A stretch of DNA of 64,000 bases from Megaleporinus macrocephalus (lineage: Eukaryota > Chordata > Actinopteri > Characiformes > Anostomidae), in assembly GCA_021613375.1 (NCBI GenBank), contig CM038711.1:14160576-14224575 (forward strand), read 5' to 3'. Shown here piece after piece: positions 33,716 to 45,054 of the stretch (within the stretch, counting starts at the first letter, position 1; each line of letters begins with the position of its first letter). The position numbers and the translations under genes are program-made. The notes beneath the pieces are model-generated. The model worked only from the letters and a program-made list of their open reading frames with translations, searched no databases and had not been told where the DNA came from.

Positions 33716-35599
33716 GTTTATCTAGAACCTAGAACACATCAGAAGACATATTTGTTAATCTGAAAACTTGCCCAATTTTCCTAAGACATTAGAAGTAAGG
33801 CTACATTGGTACTCATTTGTCAAACTGAAAACAAAAAGGAGACACACAGAGGACCTCATTACCAAACTGGAAAAGAGCATTTTTTAGTATTAAAACATTT
33901 TTTTCTTGCAATTTAAGCTAGCACCAGTGCCGCTGAAATAGTTAAAAAACACAGGACCCCCTGATCAGACCTATCTGAGAACTCTCAGCATGGTTCAGTA
34001 TTCTAATGAGCATTTGTGATTGACACTCCTCAGTTGGCACAACATTCCTGCAGTGCCATTGAATCAGTCAAACACAACAGTGTGAGCGGGGACAAATTGG
34101 TGAACAGAGCTGTGCAAATGCAGGTAGTGTCCATGACTTACTGACAGCTTTTCTATGAAAACCTTTTAAGGCAGAAGTGTGTTCTTGCGATCCCCCTTCG
34201 TTCGCTGAATGGGATTCACTTTTACACCACCATCGGAAATACAAATCAGGCTTTGAGCCCCCTCACGGACAACTGTACACAAACATTTGCTGATGTTCTG
34301 AAGGAATATAGTCTCCAACTCCCTCCACTCAGAGAGTACAGAGTACGCTCATGCTTTCGGATGTTTCTATGTATGCTTGTGTGACACGCATGCAGATAGA
34401 TTCAGCTGGTGAGTCCAAATTCAGCACAACACCGGCAAACAGAACATCAGAATCACATTGACTTATAAGGTAAATATACAGGACTGTTTTACTGTGTTAC
34501 TGAGCATTGTATTACAAGAGGTTGCAAACATTTAAGGCTTATTAGGTGTGAAATTGACAAAGACTGACTAAACTTGAGATTAATTTATTTTTTTGCATGT
34601 TAGTCTGAAAAGGTTGGATTGTTTTTGGTATCCAGAAAAGCTCTAAAACTCTGTACAACAGGAATAACATGGATAAAGTTACAGCATACAAAGTAGTCTT
34701 CCATTAAAAAAACATGATTTATGCCATGATGTATAATCCCATATTGGGAATACTGTACTAGATCCATCTTAAAGCTTGCTGCAGACCTATAGTAGTTGGT
34801 GCGTGATGTGGAGGCGTAAAGGGTAGTGAAGTTCTTGCAAGAGCCCACTCCATTCCAAAGTCACATAGCGCTATTGCAGGCATTCCTGGCCCGGAGTAGC
34901 AATTGCAGAGGCTCCATAAGTCTTTGTACCAGCAAATATAAAAATAAAAAATCATACAGTAAAATCATTACATAATGCTGCTTTAAAGAAGGTCCTAATT
35001 CAATTTACTGCCGGATGTGCATCCAGGGAACTGGCATGGCTGGTTGACTTCACTAACACAAAGATAACATAAGATGACAGTGTTGATGGAAGGACCACAT
35101 CAGCCTTGTACTTAAAATAAGATTCAAAAGGCATAGTTTGTGTGTTTTGTGCCCACAACAGCAAGATTAACCTACTTAGAAAGTTTGCTGGGGCATTAAG
35201 ATGTATGTAAATGACCTCTCATCTGATTTGCTTCCTTTTGTTGTGCTCCATTCAAAAAGCAACACAGAAACACTGCTTGTAACATGAATACTACTACTAT
35301 TCCACACATAATATACCAACTGATGATTTTCTAATGATTTCTGAGATGCAGTTTTGGGTGCAGCTCTGGACTACTCAAGGAGTCAATTAGCTGTAGCAGG
35401 TGTAGGTCTCCAGTGGCCACTAGATTAGAGGGACTAGACAGTGGATGGAACATTTTTTGGAGCTTGAGTAATGTTTCACATCATTAAACTCTTAATTTCC
35501 AGAAAATGTCCCACATTTGTGTGATATTCCACAAAATTTATGAAGGGTTGGCATCTCTGGCTGTGGCAAGCAGATAACTATGTATTGATTGCATACTAT
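33716..35599. other. Intergenic sequence, no gene recognised
   Basis: 33950-34450 is relatively complex and may hold unique conserved sequence. The rest is AT-rich. A minus-strand frame of 82 codons at 34600-34848 has no recognisable domain. Confidence 0.4.
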
Positions 35600-36880
35600 A
35601 GGAACAAAAGGGCGTACTTCACGTTAACCTGACAAACTCAAATCCCGTTTTTTTGTTGATGCTGTTACACCCCATAATAATATGACTTATTGTCTGAGTA
35701 TCAGGATTTGACACTGACTGGCGCAAGAATCGTTTTTTCCCCCTCAGCCCGCCATTTAAGGCAATTTCCCAATTTCCGCCATTCAGCTTGTCTGCTGACA
35801 AGACGCTGGCGAGCGCATGGGCTGTCACTACTTCCCGGCCTGCATGATTAATGGCCCTAATTGAGATTCATTTCTTATCAATTAGACTGTGGCATTTGCT
35901 GTTGGACAAGGCCCCTCCTTGCTCTCCTTTTATTTACGCGGGTACACAAAGAGAGGCTGCGGTGGTGGTGGAGACGCAAGCTTTCACATGTGGCATGCGT
36001 GTTCCTGCGTAGGCAGAAAGGTTTTGAATGATTATTGCTAGACAATACAGCAAGCCGGGAAACCTGACACCCACGCACAGAGTAATAATGTAATGTGGAG
36101 AGAAGAGAAAGAAAGCGAGAGACCTGCTTCCTTTAAACTGAGCCCATATTGGCATTCATACTCTGACAAAGTTTGAGAAATTTGGTGCCTGGGGGCAACC
36201 TGAAGAAAAAAGAACACCACCTGATATCCAGGCCCGAATGACATGCGACTGTTTTCCAGCCTCCGAATGGCTGTTAACTGTGGTCTGAAGAGATGTGAAG
36301 AGATTACAGGGGAAGTGACACTGCTGCTGTCACTCACGTCGCCTTTCAGTTCCCCAAGCTCCTTGCATCACCCTCCACTCAAATGCCAGGAAAGCTGCTT
36401 CTTTTCCTCCTTTTTTTCAAAGATGATTGTCTTGTGCAAACAAAAGTGACCCCAGACAGCCAGATCTGGGCACTTCTTCTTTTCATGAATAAAGATAAAA
36501 CAAATAGCAGCTGTTTCTCGCTTAGTCCACCAACAGTACACAGGTCAATGCACTGAATTTACTGAGACGAGTGAATAGAGCTGCTTTCAAGTGGTCTCGG
36601 TTCTATCAGAAGAACGAGTTTCTCACCGGGAGGCGCCTCATGAAAGGCTTTCCAAGTCGGGTAATAAAGTCAGGTACATCGTAATGTTTGATGCAGCACC
36701 GATGGACCAAGTTGTGATGTCAACACTATTTATCATGGCACAGGATGGAAGTCTATGAAAAGTTACGTGCAATCTCTTCGCTGAACTCATATTCTCTTAT
36801 TTGTCTCAAGCTCGTTTATCGCTCCACTATTTCACTGCACCTAGTAAACCCTGTGCCTTGCAAGCAAGCAGATAGTAGGC
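35600..36880. other. Unique block, strong CNE candidate
   Basis: About 1.2 kb without any repeat signature and with balanced composition. It contains several overlapping non-homologous short frames but no splice-bounded exon. Motifs include CCCTAATTGAGATTCATT and CAATTAGAC (TAAT cores) near 35855-35890. This is among the longest repeat-free stretches in the window. Function inferred only. Confidence 0.38.
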
Positions 36881-36961
36881 CATATGCACAGCCTTAGTAA
36901 ATCAAGTGCAGTTTGCAAGCATACTGTAGTTATATCCAAGTGCTACGACTGTACTCATACA

Positions 36962-37611
36962 TATAGTTGTATGCAAAAGTTTGGGCACCCCAGTCAAATG
37001 TTTTGTTTCATTTTGTTAGTTAAAATAAGTACACATTCAGAACAGTTCAGTGAAGTTGTGTTTTGTAAAACACCAGATACTAGATGGGGTGCACTGGAAT
37101 CTATCAGGTGAGGACCAGATGTGACAACACTTTGTGTTTTGCTCACCTGACTTTCACCACATACTATCTGCTGCTCACAACATAGTATCAGGTAAGCACT
37201 GGATACTCAGATTAGCAACAGGGTTTTTTTACTTTAAAAAATTTTGCTTGTCTAGATTCAACCACTTTACTAATTTATGCTTAAACTCAATATGGTAATA
37301 TTAGTCAATTATAGGAATAGGCACTATGCAAAATACCCCCTGGTATTCAAAGGGTCCCATGTTCTCTGGCTTTTCCAGGCTGCTAAGTTACAAATTGCAA
37401 AATGTCTGGTTTAACAGTTCTTCTGGAAATTCTCTTGTCTGCTTCAGTTATGTTCTCTACAACATATCAAATGAGATCATACACATCATATACGTTTCTA
37501 TATTACTCATCTTGAATTTGAAAAATGAGTAACAGTGCACTTCTTCCATCAAATTCCTGGAAAATCAGATTAACATACATGCTATAAGTTTTTCAGGGGT
37601 GTACTTGGGCA
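36962..37611. mobile_element. DNA transposon remnant with TATGCAAAAGTTTGGGCACC end
   Basis: The left end TATGCAAAAGTTTGGGCACC is a familiar terminal sequence of fish Tc1/mariner-type elements. The right end is degraded (GGGGTGTACTTGGGCATG around 37596-37613). No transposase frame remains. Confidence 0.6.
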
Positions 37612-37634
37612 TGGTTACAGTTGCTAGCTTATGA

Positions 37635-37745
37635 AGGACTGATTGGACTAATTGGAATTGAAGCATTTGGTACAGCACAACTTTACTAACAGGCGACATA
37701 GCATTGTAATACGTTTATTTTCAGAGACCCCCCCAAAGTCTTTGG
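37635..37745. repeat. Interspersed repeat, inverted partner of 33577-33715
   Basis: TTTATTTTCAGAGACCCCCC and CTAGCTTATGAAGGACTG are the reverse complements of landmarks in the 33577 copy. Confidence 0.6.
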
Positions 37746-38756
37746 GAGTCACATCTTGGGGATAGGCCTATAACAGCAGCTACATGTTTTGCTTTCTCAA
37801 GTATTTACATCTGACTGACAAGGAGCTCCTTCATTTGAGCAGGCATTACATTAATAGCTCAAACAACATAATATTGGTCTGATGTCATTACATTTGTTGG
37901 TCCCTAAATTTGGTGCAGGCCTTCTACATCTTCAGCTAAGCACAAACCACACTGATGTTCTCCAACAGTCATTCAAGGAGAAATCTAGAAGCAGCACTGA
38001 GCACTTTTTTGTTTTACTGTCCCACAATGCTCTTTGACCTTCGTGCTGAAGGACCCATCTGGTTAGGAACCCTAGAGCAAACGTAGCTCTGTGATGATAA
38101 ATGGTGAGGTCTGCTCTTGCCGGCTTGCTAAGCAAACCTGGTTGGTGTGCTACAGAGGATTTTTTCCCCCTCTCTGGTCGTAAGCAGCGGGGCAGTCAGT
38201 GGGTACACAGGGGGCACTTATCCGCTGGCTGCCTCAGGCCGGGCCAAACCACTCAGGTAATCCAGCTAATGGCTGCTCGCCATACCGATATTGCCACACA
38301 TCAGGAGGCACTGAATAAATCAAACACAGCATAGCAGAGGTGCAAATCCAGCATGGAGAGAAGGTACTTTGTTTTTGGGATTAAACACCCCAGACCACCC
38401 CAGGCTCCCTTTTGAATTTTCATTTCTTCTTCTTCTTCTGCAAAAAAAAGAGTTTAAGTGGGTCCACTGGAAATGAAAGAACCAGTGGCATCAACAAAGC
38501 TAGAGCTGGTGTTAGAAAAGAACTTGGCTTGAGATTTTCATTACGCAATGCTCATGCAATGACCACCAACTGCTAAAAATAACAACAGTTAAAGGTGGGG
38601 GTGTCACATGGAGGGTAAAATATGAGTGAAAACCGTGGTGTCAGGAAACAGCCACACCTATGACAGAGAAAAATAACATGAAGGACATCACACATCACAG
38701 CTCTGTTTTCAACAAGTTTTCACTAATACTGTGACAATTTATTAGGTACCACGATA
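37746..38756. other. Intergenic sequence with a unique GC-balanced block
   Basis: 38095-38340 is GC-richer and non-repetitive, a possible CNE. The rest is unremarkable and no gene was recognised. Confidence 0.35.
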
Positions 38757-38761
38757 CCATA

Positions 38762-39182
38762 TACAATACTGTGCAAAAGTCAGAGACCACCCTTACAGTT
38801 CATTTGTTTTTTTTCCAGCATTTAGTGTGTCTATGAGCTTGCATTCTGTTTAGAAACATGCAGTGTTATTTTGCACCATAGTTCAGTCTTGGAAGTTGGT
38901 TGCACTTTCTGATTCTCTCAGTTTATGGAACTGATCAGTCCATAAAACTTTACTCTACATCTTAAACTTCCAGTTTTGATGTTGTAGTGCAAATGTTCTA
39001 TTCTCTTAGGGATGGCTTTTTAACAGATACACATCCTTTTAGATTCATAGGGTTGAGTTGTCTTCAAAGGCTTCCACAGTGAAAGGCTGGACAGCAACAC
39101 CTATGCATTTGTTTCAGATTTCAAGACTGGAGTTTGAGTTTTGCTCAAAGATAAAGATTTAAGGGCTGTTTATCTGATGGTG
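38762..39182 (-). mobile_element. Tc1-type element fragment with ACTGTGCAAAAGTC end
   Basis: The left terminus reads TACTGTGCAAAAGTCAGAGA, a fish Tc1-type terminal repeat. Inside, the minus strand carries transposase-like non-coding remains (for example around 39060-39130) without an open frame. A matching terminus in opposite orientation is at 48650-48677. The right part is lost or interrupted by the LTR-like insertion at 39191. Confidence 0.65.
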
Positions 39183-39190
39183 ACAGTTTA

Positions 39191-39627
39191 GGTGACAGGT
39201 CCAGTTATTAGGAGTCCTGCCTGGGAAGGGACAGACATACAGACAACCAGTGTGAGTGAATTAAAATGCTTTATTTACCCATAACAAAGTAAAATAAACA
39301 AACCAAAAGAAAACAAAAAAAAAGCCAATCTTAAAGGCTTACTCAGCCTCACGAGAGTGCTCTCTCTCTGTATTACTCTCAGCATGCGTCTGATCAGCAT
39401 CCTCCTATCTGGAGCCTGTGTGTCAGGTAGGCCAGCGTCCTATTCTCTGGCATGCATGTTGTGAAGGCCAGCGTCCTCTCTCACACTGGAGAGAGAGACA
39501 GTTGCAAACAGGTCCCTGCCCCTCTTCCTGATCTGCGTCAAGGGACAAGCAGCCAGCACATGTGTAGGGGAGGAGTCACGGCGTCTTTGTCTCTATATAC
39601 ATACACACATAAATACATTATCTAACA
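39191..39627 (-). mobile_element. Probable solo LTR, 437 bp
   Basis: GTTTA flanks both sides (39186-39190 and 39628-39632), giving a 5-bp target duplication. On the minus strand the element opens TGTTAGATAATG, has a TATATAGAGAC TATA-like site near the start, an AATAAA (39270-39275) and ends CTGTCACC. The last base should be A for a canonical CA end, so either it has mutated or the boundary is slightly off. No internal retroviral genes are present. Confidence 0.6.
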
Positions 39628-39629
39628 GT

Positions 39630-39755
39630 TTATCTAAGCCTAATCTCAACCCAAAACCTAAACCTGACCCTCTCCTCGGCCCTAAGCCTAACCCTTACTT
39701 TGGCCCTAAGCCTAACCCTCACCTTAGCCTTAACCAAAGCCTAATCCAGTCAGCA
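39630..39755. repeat. Short CCTAA-type degenerate array
   Basis: Variants of GCCTAACCCTNAC and GCCCTAAGCCTAA repeat about eight times right after the LTR. Compare 23480-23935. Confidence 0.65.
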
Positions 39756-39958
39756 GCATGTCTACAAAAGCTTGTGGAGGATGTTCTATTCTACCTGTTA
39801 CATGTTCAGTGAAAACAAGTGAATTCAGCAGATTATAAATAATAGATTTTTATTAAATCCTAATTTCAATTAAATGTTTGCATTCCAATAAACATATCTT
39901 ATTTTAATTGAAATTCTTTTGAATGTATTCAGGTCCCTTATTGTTGCGACATCGCTGA

Positions 39959-40259
39959 TGTTGTAAATATTTCTTAAATACCATTCATTTATACAAATGA
40001 CCGTCATATAGTTTTATGGCTCAGCAGGTCCTGTTGGTTTATGGCAGGAACCCCCCACCAAGAAATGTGTTCCCCAGACCTACAACATACAGGTCAGGGC
40101 TAGTTAGACCTGTAGTCAGCTGGACTCAAATAGGGTGTTTTTGGTGGTTTGAGGTTAGACCATGTTCAGATCCGAACAAAGTATGTTTGCACCACAGTAT
40201 CCTCAAGAATAAAGCTTATAATCTAATCTGGTCTCCCTCTTCATTTGGATGGCAAGACA
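39959..40259 (+). mobile_element. LTR of family L1x, plus orientation
   Basis: It starts TGTTGTAAATATT and ends GGCAAGACA. AATAAAGCTTATA at 40208 and CTGGTCTCCCTCTTCATT after it match the R-U5 part of the LTR at 42797-43169 in opposite orientation. No target duplication is visible and no internal genes adjoin it. Confidence 0.7.
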
Positions 40260-40559
40260 AGAAGTTATAACACTGATATGCTGTTAGTATGTTACTGGGA
40301 GTCTGTTGTTTACATATTTCATCTAAACACGACCACTCCAAATAAAGTGTCCCCATTATTCTCACAAAATAGTCATGACCTGATCACTAGCTCTCTTTTT
40401 TATTCTATTACTGTAATTCCACTTTGAATAAGCAGCTTCAGGACCTGCTGATGTCTTTTTTAAAATGTATGGCAGCTGATATGCAGCAGAACTCCACCCT
40501 GTGTGCCACTGCCGTCTCTCAGCAATCAGCATACTGACCTCTAGGGGGTGGTGTTAGCT

Positions 40560-41180
40560 CTCTCCTTTTGCGCCCCTGGGCTGGAGGTAAATATAAACGT
40601 GGTGTGGTCTCCTCTTTTCCCTTGTGCTGCTAATTCTCCCTAATGCCTCTTTGAAGTCAGAAAAGGCCATCTAGATATTTCCAATTATCTGAAAGCAAAC
40701 ACGTACCGCAGATTTTTTAATATCCCTCTGACCCAACTTTCAATCTCTATGTAATCATACTGTAAATAATGAAGTTCGCCAATCATTGATATGCAAATGA
40801 ATCCGACCCTTTTTTAGATTCTCCTTCCAACCTTCAGAATGCAGTACAATCTATAGATAGCGATTGGATTTGCTTTTAAGTCTCACTTGTAGAGACTCTG
40901 CCGCCGATCAGACATTCAGCAGACGCGGAGACATTAAACAGATTTGTTGGAAGTGATGGATTCGATCCGACCTTCACTTTTCACACCGAGGGTGGAAATC
41001 GGTCCATCTACCCCCCGCAGACATCAACAGATTGCCTGTATCAAAATGTCCTTTCCGCACTTCTCCCCTTTCCACTGTCTCCATCTGGAGACCAAGTCTC
41101 AGACACACTGCTCTTGTAGATGCCTCTGCTCTATTCTGGTTGTGACTGTTCCTCTTTCAGTGCTTGGACACGGATGCTAA
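40560..41180. other. Unique block, candidate CNE
   Basis: Repeat-free sequence with balanced composition and an ATGCAAAT octamer motif at about 40792-40799 (GATATGCAAATGAATCC context). Short overlapping frames do not look coding. Regulatory role inferred. Confidence 0.38.
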
Positions 41181-41549
41181 AAAAGGTGTGATGGCATGTA
41201 ACTGGACCAGCCCTAAACTAAACATAACCTTTTTGTTGGTCCAGAAAAATAGAAAAACAAAAATGAAACAAAATAAGAAATGGAAATGGAACTGGAATGG
41301 CAATATAATTGATTTATCAACATGTTTTGCATAATTCAGTAACCAGGCTGGGCACTTCTTTGGTTTCATATAAAATGCTCTTTTCTAGAGAAACTTACAG
41401 GCTCAGATTTTTATATATTTGAGGTGAACCAGGAGATGTGATGTCTACAACATAAATATTGCTGTTCAAAACCACCAGCGAACCTATATAAATTACTTTT
41501 TATGTGGATCATGGTGAGTAATAAAGTAAAAGTAATATATAATAAACAG
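41181..41549. other. Intergenic sequence, nothing recognised
   Basis: AT-rich, A-rich around 41240-41290. No gene or element. Confidence 0.45.
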
Positions 41550-41808
41550 TAGTGGTGGTAGTTGTGGGCTGGAGGGTAGGGAACCAACCTTGTGATTGAA
41601 GTTTGCCCGATTGATTCCCTGAACTAACAACACCCATAACACCCAACCCCCAACTGGTCACCGGGTGCTGTGGACCACTCTGGGCAAGTGTGCTGACTGC
41701 CCCCTAGTGTGTGTGTGCTCACTAGTGTTTGTATGTATGTGGGTGTTTCACTACATGGATGGGATAAATGTTGATATCAAATTTCTCTGTGTGGAAGCAC
41801 ATGTGGCA
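41550..41808 (+). mobile_element. tRNA-derived SINE family S2, copy 2
   Basis: It runs from GTAGTTGTGGGCTGGAGGGT through GGAACCAACCTTGTGATTG, a degenerate box B (CCCGATTGATTCCC, 41607-41620), CACTCTGGGCAAGTGTGCTG and ACTGCCCCCTAGTGTGTG, to a TTTCTCTGTGTGG tail. Of the three copies here, this one keeps the head region best. Confidence 0.88.
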
Positions 41809-41861
41809 AAGAGTTCTAAATTCTATATATAGTGGAAAAGACTGTTTTGCCTTAGAGGCAG

Positions 41862-42055
41862 CCATCTGGTTACTATCACCTTTCTGAACAATTATGACTT
41901 AGTAAATATCTTCGGAATAAAGCATTTCACATCAAACCAATCTGAATGACATTGTTGACATCTTAAACATTTCATTATACAGAAGTTAAATTTAATTAAA
42001 TTAAATTAATTAGAAATGAATGAATGAAAAATCAGTGGAATTGCCTTTAATGATT
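41862..42055. repeat. Recurrent repeat family R1, copy 3
   Basis: Contains AAGCATTTCACATCAAACCA, TGAATGACATTGTTGACATC and GTGGAATTGCCTTTAA in the family order. Confidence 0.7.
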
Positions 42056-42796
42056 AGCTCACACAACTAATCAAACAAAACAAGATGCATCAAATGTTTA
42101 TTAACTGTTATTTTGAAGATATTTTTATAATCTAATGATCAGTTTCAAAACTGCATGGTCTTTTGTGGGCAAAAAATAATAAAGTAACTAAGAGGAAATG
42201 AATGATCTGTTTTTATAATGTGAAATAAAAGGCAAACGAAATTAAATCGAAGTAAACAATAAAGCTTATTTCCAATCAGTGTGTTGAGCATGAACTCCAG
42301 CGGACCTTTGTAATTATTTTATTCATCCGCAGAACTGGATTTTGTCAGCAGGTTAATTTGGTTGGATTGTTTTGTTTCGCAGCCGCGCCAGCGGGCAGTT
42401 AACTTTTTCACTTTTGACCAGCAGCATGACCACTAAACTAGATGGGCAGCCACATTTTTATCTAAAATGGGGAGAAAAACACACAGTTCTCTGTTTCCTC
42501 ATTTTGAAGCACTCGAAGCAGCGCAGGTTCATGTTTATGTGTGCCGCTGAAATAGCACCTTTTACAATTGTTATTCAACTCTGCTACAGATTCCCTCCAG
42601 TTGATGATCCCTGGCATACGCTTAAACTATTTCTAGCTTTAAAAATCACAAATGCAACATCTAATTAAATAAATATATATAATATATATAAAGTTGGATA
42701 AGCTTTGGTGGGAGAAGGAAAATCATAAAACGTGTAGGGCAGGGGATACTTAGGGACCAGCATTTGAAAGCTGGTATATACATTACTTTTATAACC
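42056..42796. other. Intergenic sequence, no gene
   Basis: AT-rich. A plus-strand frame of 98 codons at 42372-42668 has no recognisable domain. 42300-42620 could be unique constrained sequence. Confidence 0.4.
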
Positions 42797-43169
42797 TGTC
42801 GTAAGAATAAAGAGGGAGACCAGTTCAGAGTATAAGCTTTTATTCTTAGGACTGCGGTAGCAACGGTTCTTGGAGCTCTCAAACCCTGGTCTCAATCGTG
42901 TCTCCGACTGCATTGTCTTTTATAGGCCTGCCTTTCTGCTCCTTCTGGTCTTTGTGGTACACCTGGCCAGTCGTAATTCTCTGGGGGGACAGTAGTTCTC
43001 GAATAGAAGTTCCCAAGATAAGTCGCAGGGTTTGCTAAGCCAGATATGTGAAGCCCTATATGACGAGGGTCACAAAGCCACGACCTTACAGCGACTCTGC
43101 AGCTTCTGTGTGCCATATGTAAACATACGCTGTAAACATGCGCTATAGTTTGCAACAATATTTACAACA
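42797..43169 (-). mobile_element. Solo LTR of family L1x, minus orientation (373 bp)
   Basis: The plus strand starts TGTCGTAAGAATAAAG and ends TTTACAACA, giving TG...CA ends. AACC occurs on both sides (42793-42796 and 43170-43173), a 4-bp target duplication. On the minus strand AATAAAAGCTTATA (signal at 42839-42844) precedes CTGGTCTCCCTC, matching the LTR at 39959-40259. No coding sequence of a provirus remains. Confidence 0.82.
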
Positions 43170-43254
43170 AACCTCATAGAAAAGTGTTGACCAATTAGAT
43201 GCAAAGTAACGAGAGGGGTACATATAAAGCTCCCCAACATTCAGCTGTGGACCA

Positions 43255-43375
43255 GTGGAACTGCATTCACTGGCTTAATTAAGCAGAACTGATCATCCAA
43301 CATCAGCATGTGACCTCATAAATGCTCCTGTGGCTGAATACAATCAAATTCTAACATGTAGTAAATGAATACAAT
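43255..43375 (+). mobile_element. Tc1-type MITE fragment
   Basis: GATCATCCAACATCAGCATG, GACCTCATAAATGCTC and GTGGCTGAATACAATCAAAT follow the order found in fish Tc1-derived non-autonomous elements. Terminal repeats are missing. Confidence 0.6.
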
Positions 43376-45054
43376 GTATAAAATTTCCGTTTTTGAGTTC
43401 TGGAGCATTTCTATTCATTCATTCAACCTCAGAATAATGTAAAATCACTTAAAGGGATATTTTCCACATTTCCACATTTGTATAGAAAAGATGTGAACAA
43501 AGTCAGAGAGGCAGAATTGTTGGTTACAGGAACCAGACTGAAGAGTTTAGCTCTTTTTGAGCTACCTCAAAACTATTATGCAAATGTTCAGCTTAACTCT
43601 ACTCTGTTATAAAGCTCAGCTGACTAGATGAGAAATACTACATAATTTTTATCTCAAATTTAACACTGGCCTCACAATCTGAAGGTCAGTGGTTTTATAA
43701 AAAAAATGGGTGGATGATCTGGATCTAGTTCTTCTAATGCTATGAGCTTGGCTTCGTAACAATAAAAGAGCCATTTCAACCCACTGTCTATGAATCTTCA
43801 GAACCATTTTACCATGCAAGGTATAAAATGAGTTTATGTAGAACTTTATACAGAACCCTCGAAGAACAATCAGTTTAAAGAGTGGTGTAGAAAACAAGTC
43901 AGTCTTTAGTCTTTGTGCCCCAGAGAAATTGGAGGCCTTCCGATATTTCAGACATGCTTGATTTTTTATGACTCGACACTGCACTCCCCCGCAAGACCCA
44001 AGTCACAGGAGCTGCTTATCGAGTTCAGACAAATAAAAAAAGAGGGGGTGGGGGGTGTGTTTGACTGCTTTTTCATAGCTGGAACTTGTTATCTGTGCCA
44101 TAAGCTCTTTTTGCCTTATCGTCTAGTTTGTGTGTCCTCTGGACAAAATTACAAGACATTCTGTTAACGGACAGACAGTGTGTGATGTTCTTCATTTTTT
44201 CAAATCTGTTAGGATGTTAAAAACCATGTGGTGTACACCAGGCAAACATGCCATTTCTGGCCCATTTTAGCAACTCACAATCAAACTCCCGTTACACACA
44301 TCGTAATTCCATCAGCTTGCTTCATACTGTCCATTTAAAGGGTCACTCAGGACAGTGTTGCAACCCAGATGACACCTGTACTTGAAATACAAGCACTTAG
44401 AAGTTGGCGATTCTCACCACAATTGAAGGAAAATGAGACAATGGGCTCAATCAATACATTCCTTAAAGCCTTCTTGACCCTCTTGACAGCTGGCTTGACC
44501 TTCTCGGATCAGCTAGCATTCAGCTCGGACAATAGGTACTGCACAAGACGGAAAGGTGATGTAGAACAGCAAAGCTGTGAGAACATGACAACCAGCGCGC
44601 ATGCTTTGAAAGCAAGGAAATGAAAACCCTCGCCTTTAGGGCCTTTTTGATGGGACATCTTTTAAAGCATGCTTACGATGAACTGCTTCAATATAACATC
44701 CTGTTCTTGACTAATTCAAAGCTGCTTCACTGTGTTCTGCGTCAGTTCCATGTCAGCTATATGTCAGACATGTATTTCATGCTGCATGTTACACAAGTAT
44801 TCGAACAGACACTCAACGTACTGCAGCCTAGCAATGCTTTTAAGCATCCAATTTTAATATACACTTACTGGCCACTCATTGTCCGCACACATTGTCCAAT
44901 TTCTTAGCTCCACTCATCATATAGATGCACTTTGTAGTTTTGCAAATACAGACTGTAGTTTCATTGCATAATTTGAAAGGCCCCCATTACCTAGTGTTGC
45001 TGGAGTTTTAAAACCTCATGTCCACTTACTGTCCACTCTATACCCACCTTGTAG
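43376..45054. other. Intergenic sequence with possible unique blocks
   Basis: 44270-44860 is non-repetitive. It includes an 84-codon plus-strand frame (44369-44623) with a hydrophobic stretch (FLKAFLTLLTAGLTF) but no homologue recognised and no convincing splice acceptor. The rest is AT-rich. Confidence 0.35.

Noticed and set aside
42372..42668. 98-codon plus-strand open frame
   Set aside because: No domain, no splice context, and it reads through AT-rich intergenic DNA; probably chance.
44369..44623. 84-codon plus-strand frame with a hydrophobic stretch resembling a signal peptide
   Set aside because: No acceptor or donor sites in the right places and no homologue recognised; a single hydrophobic run is weak evidence.
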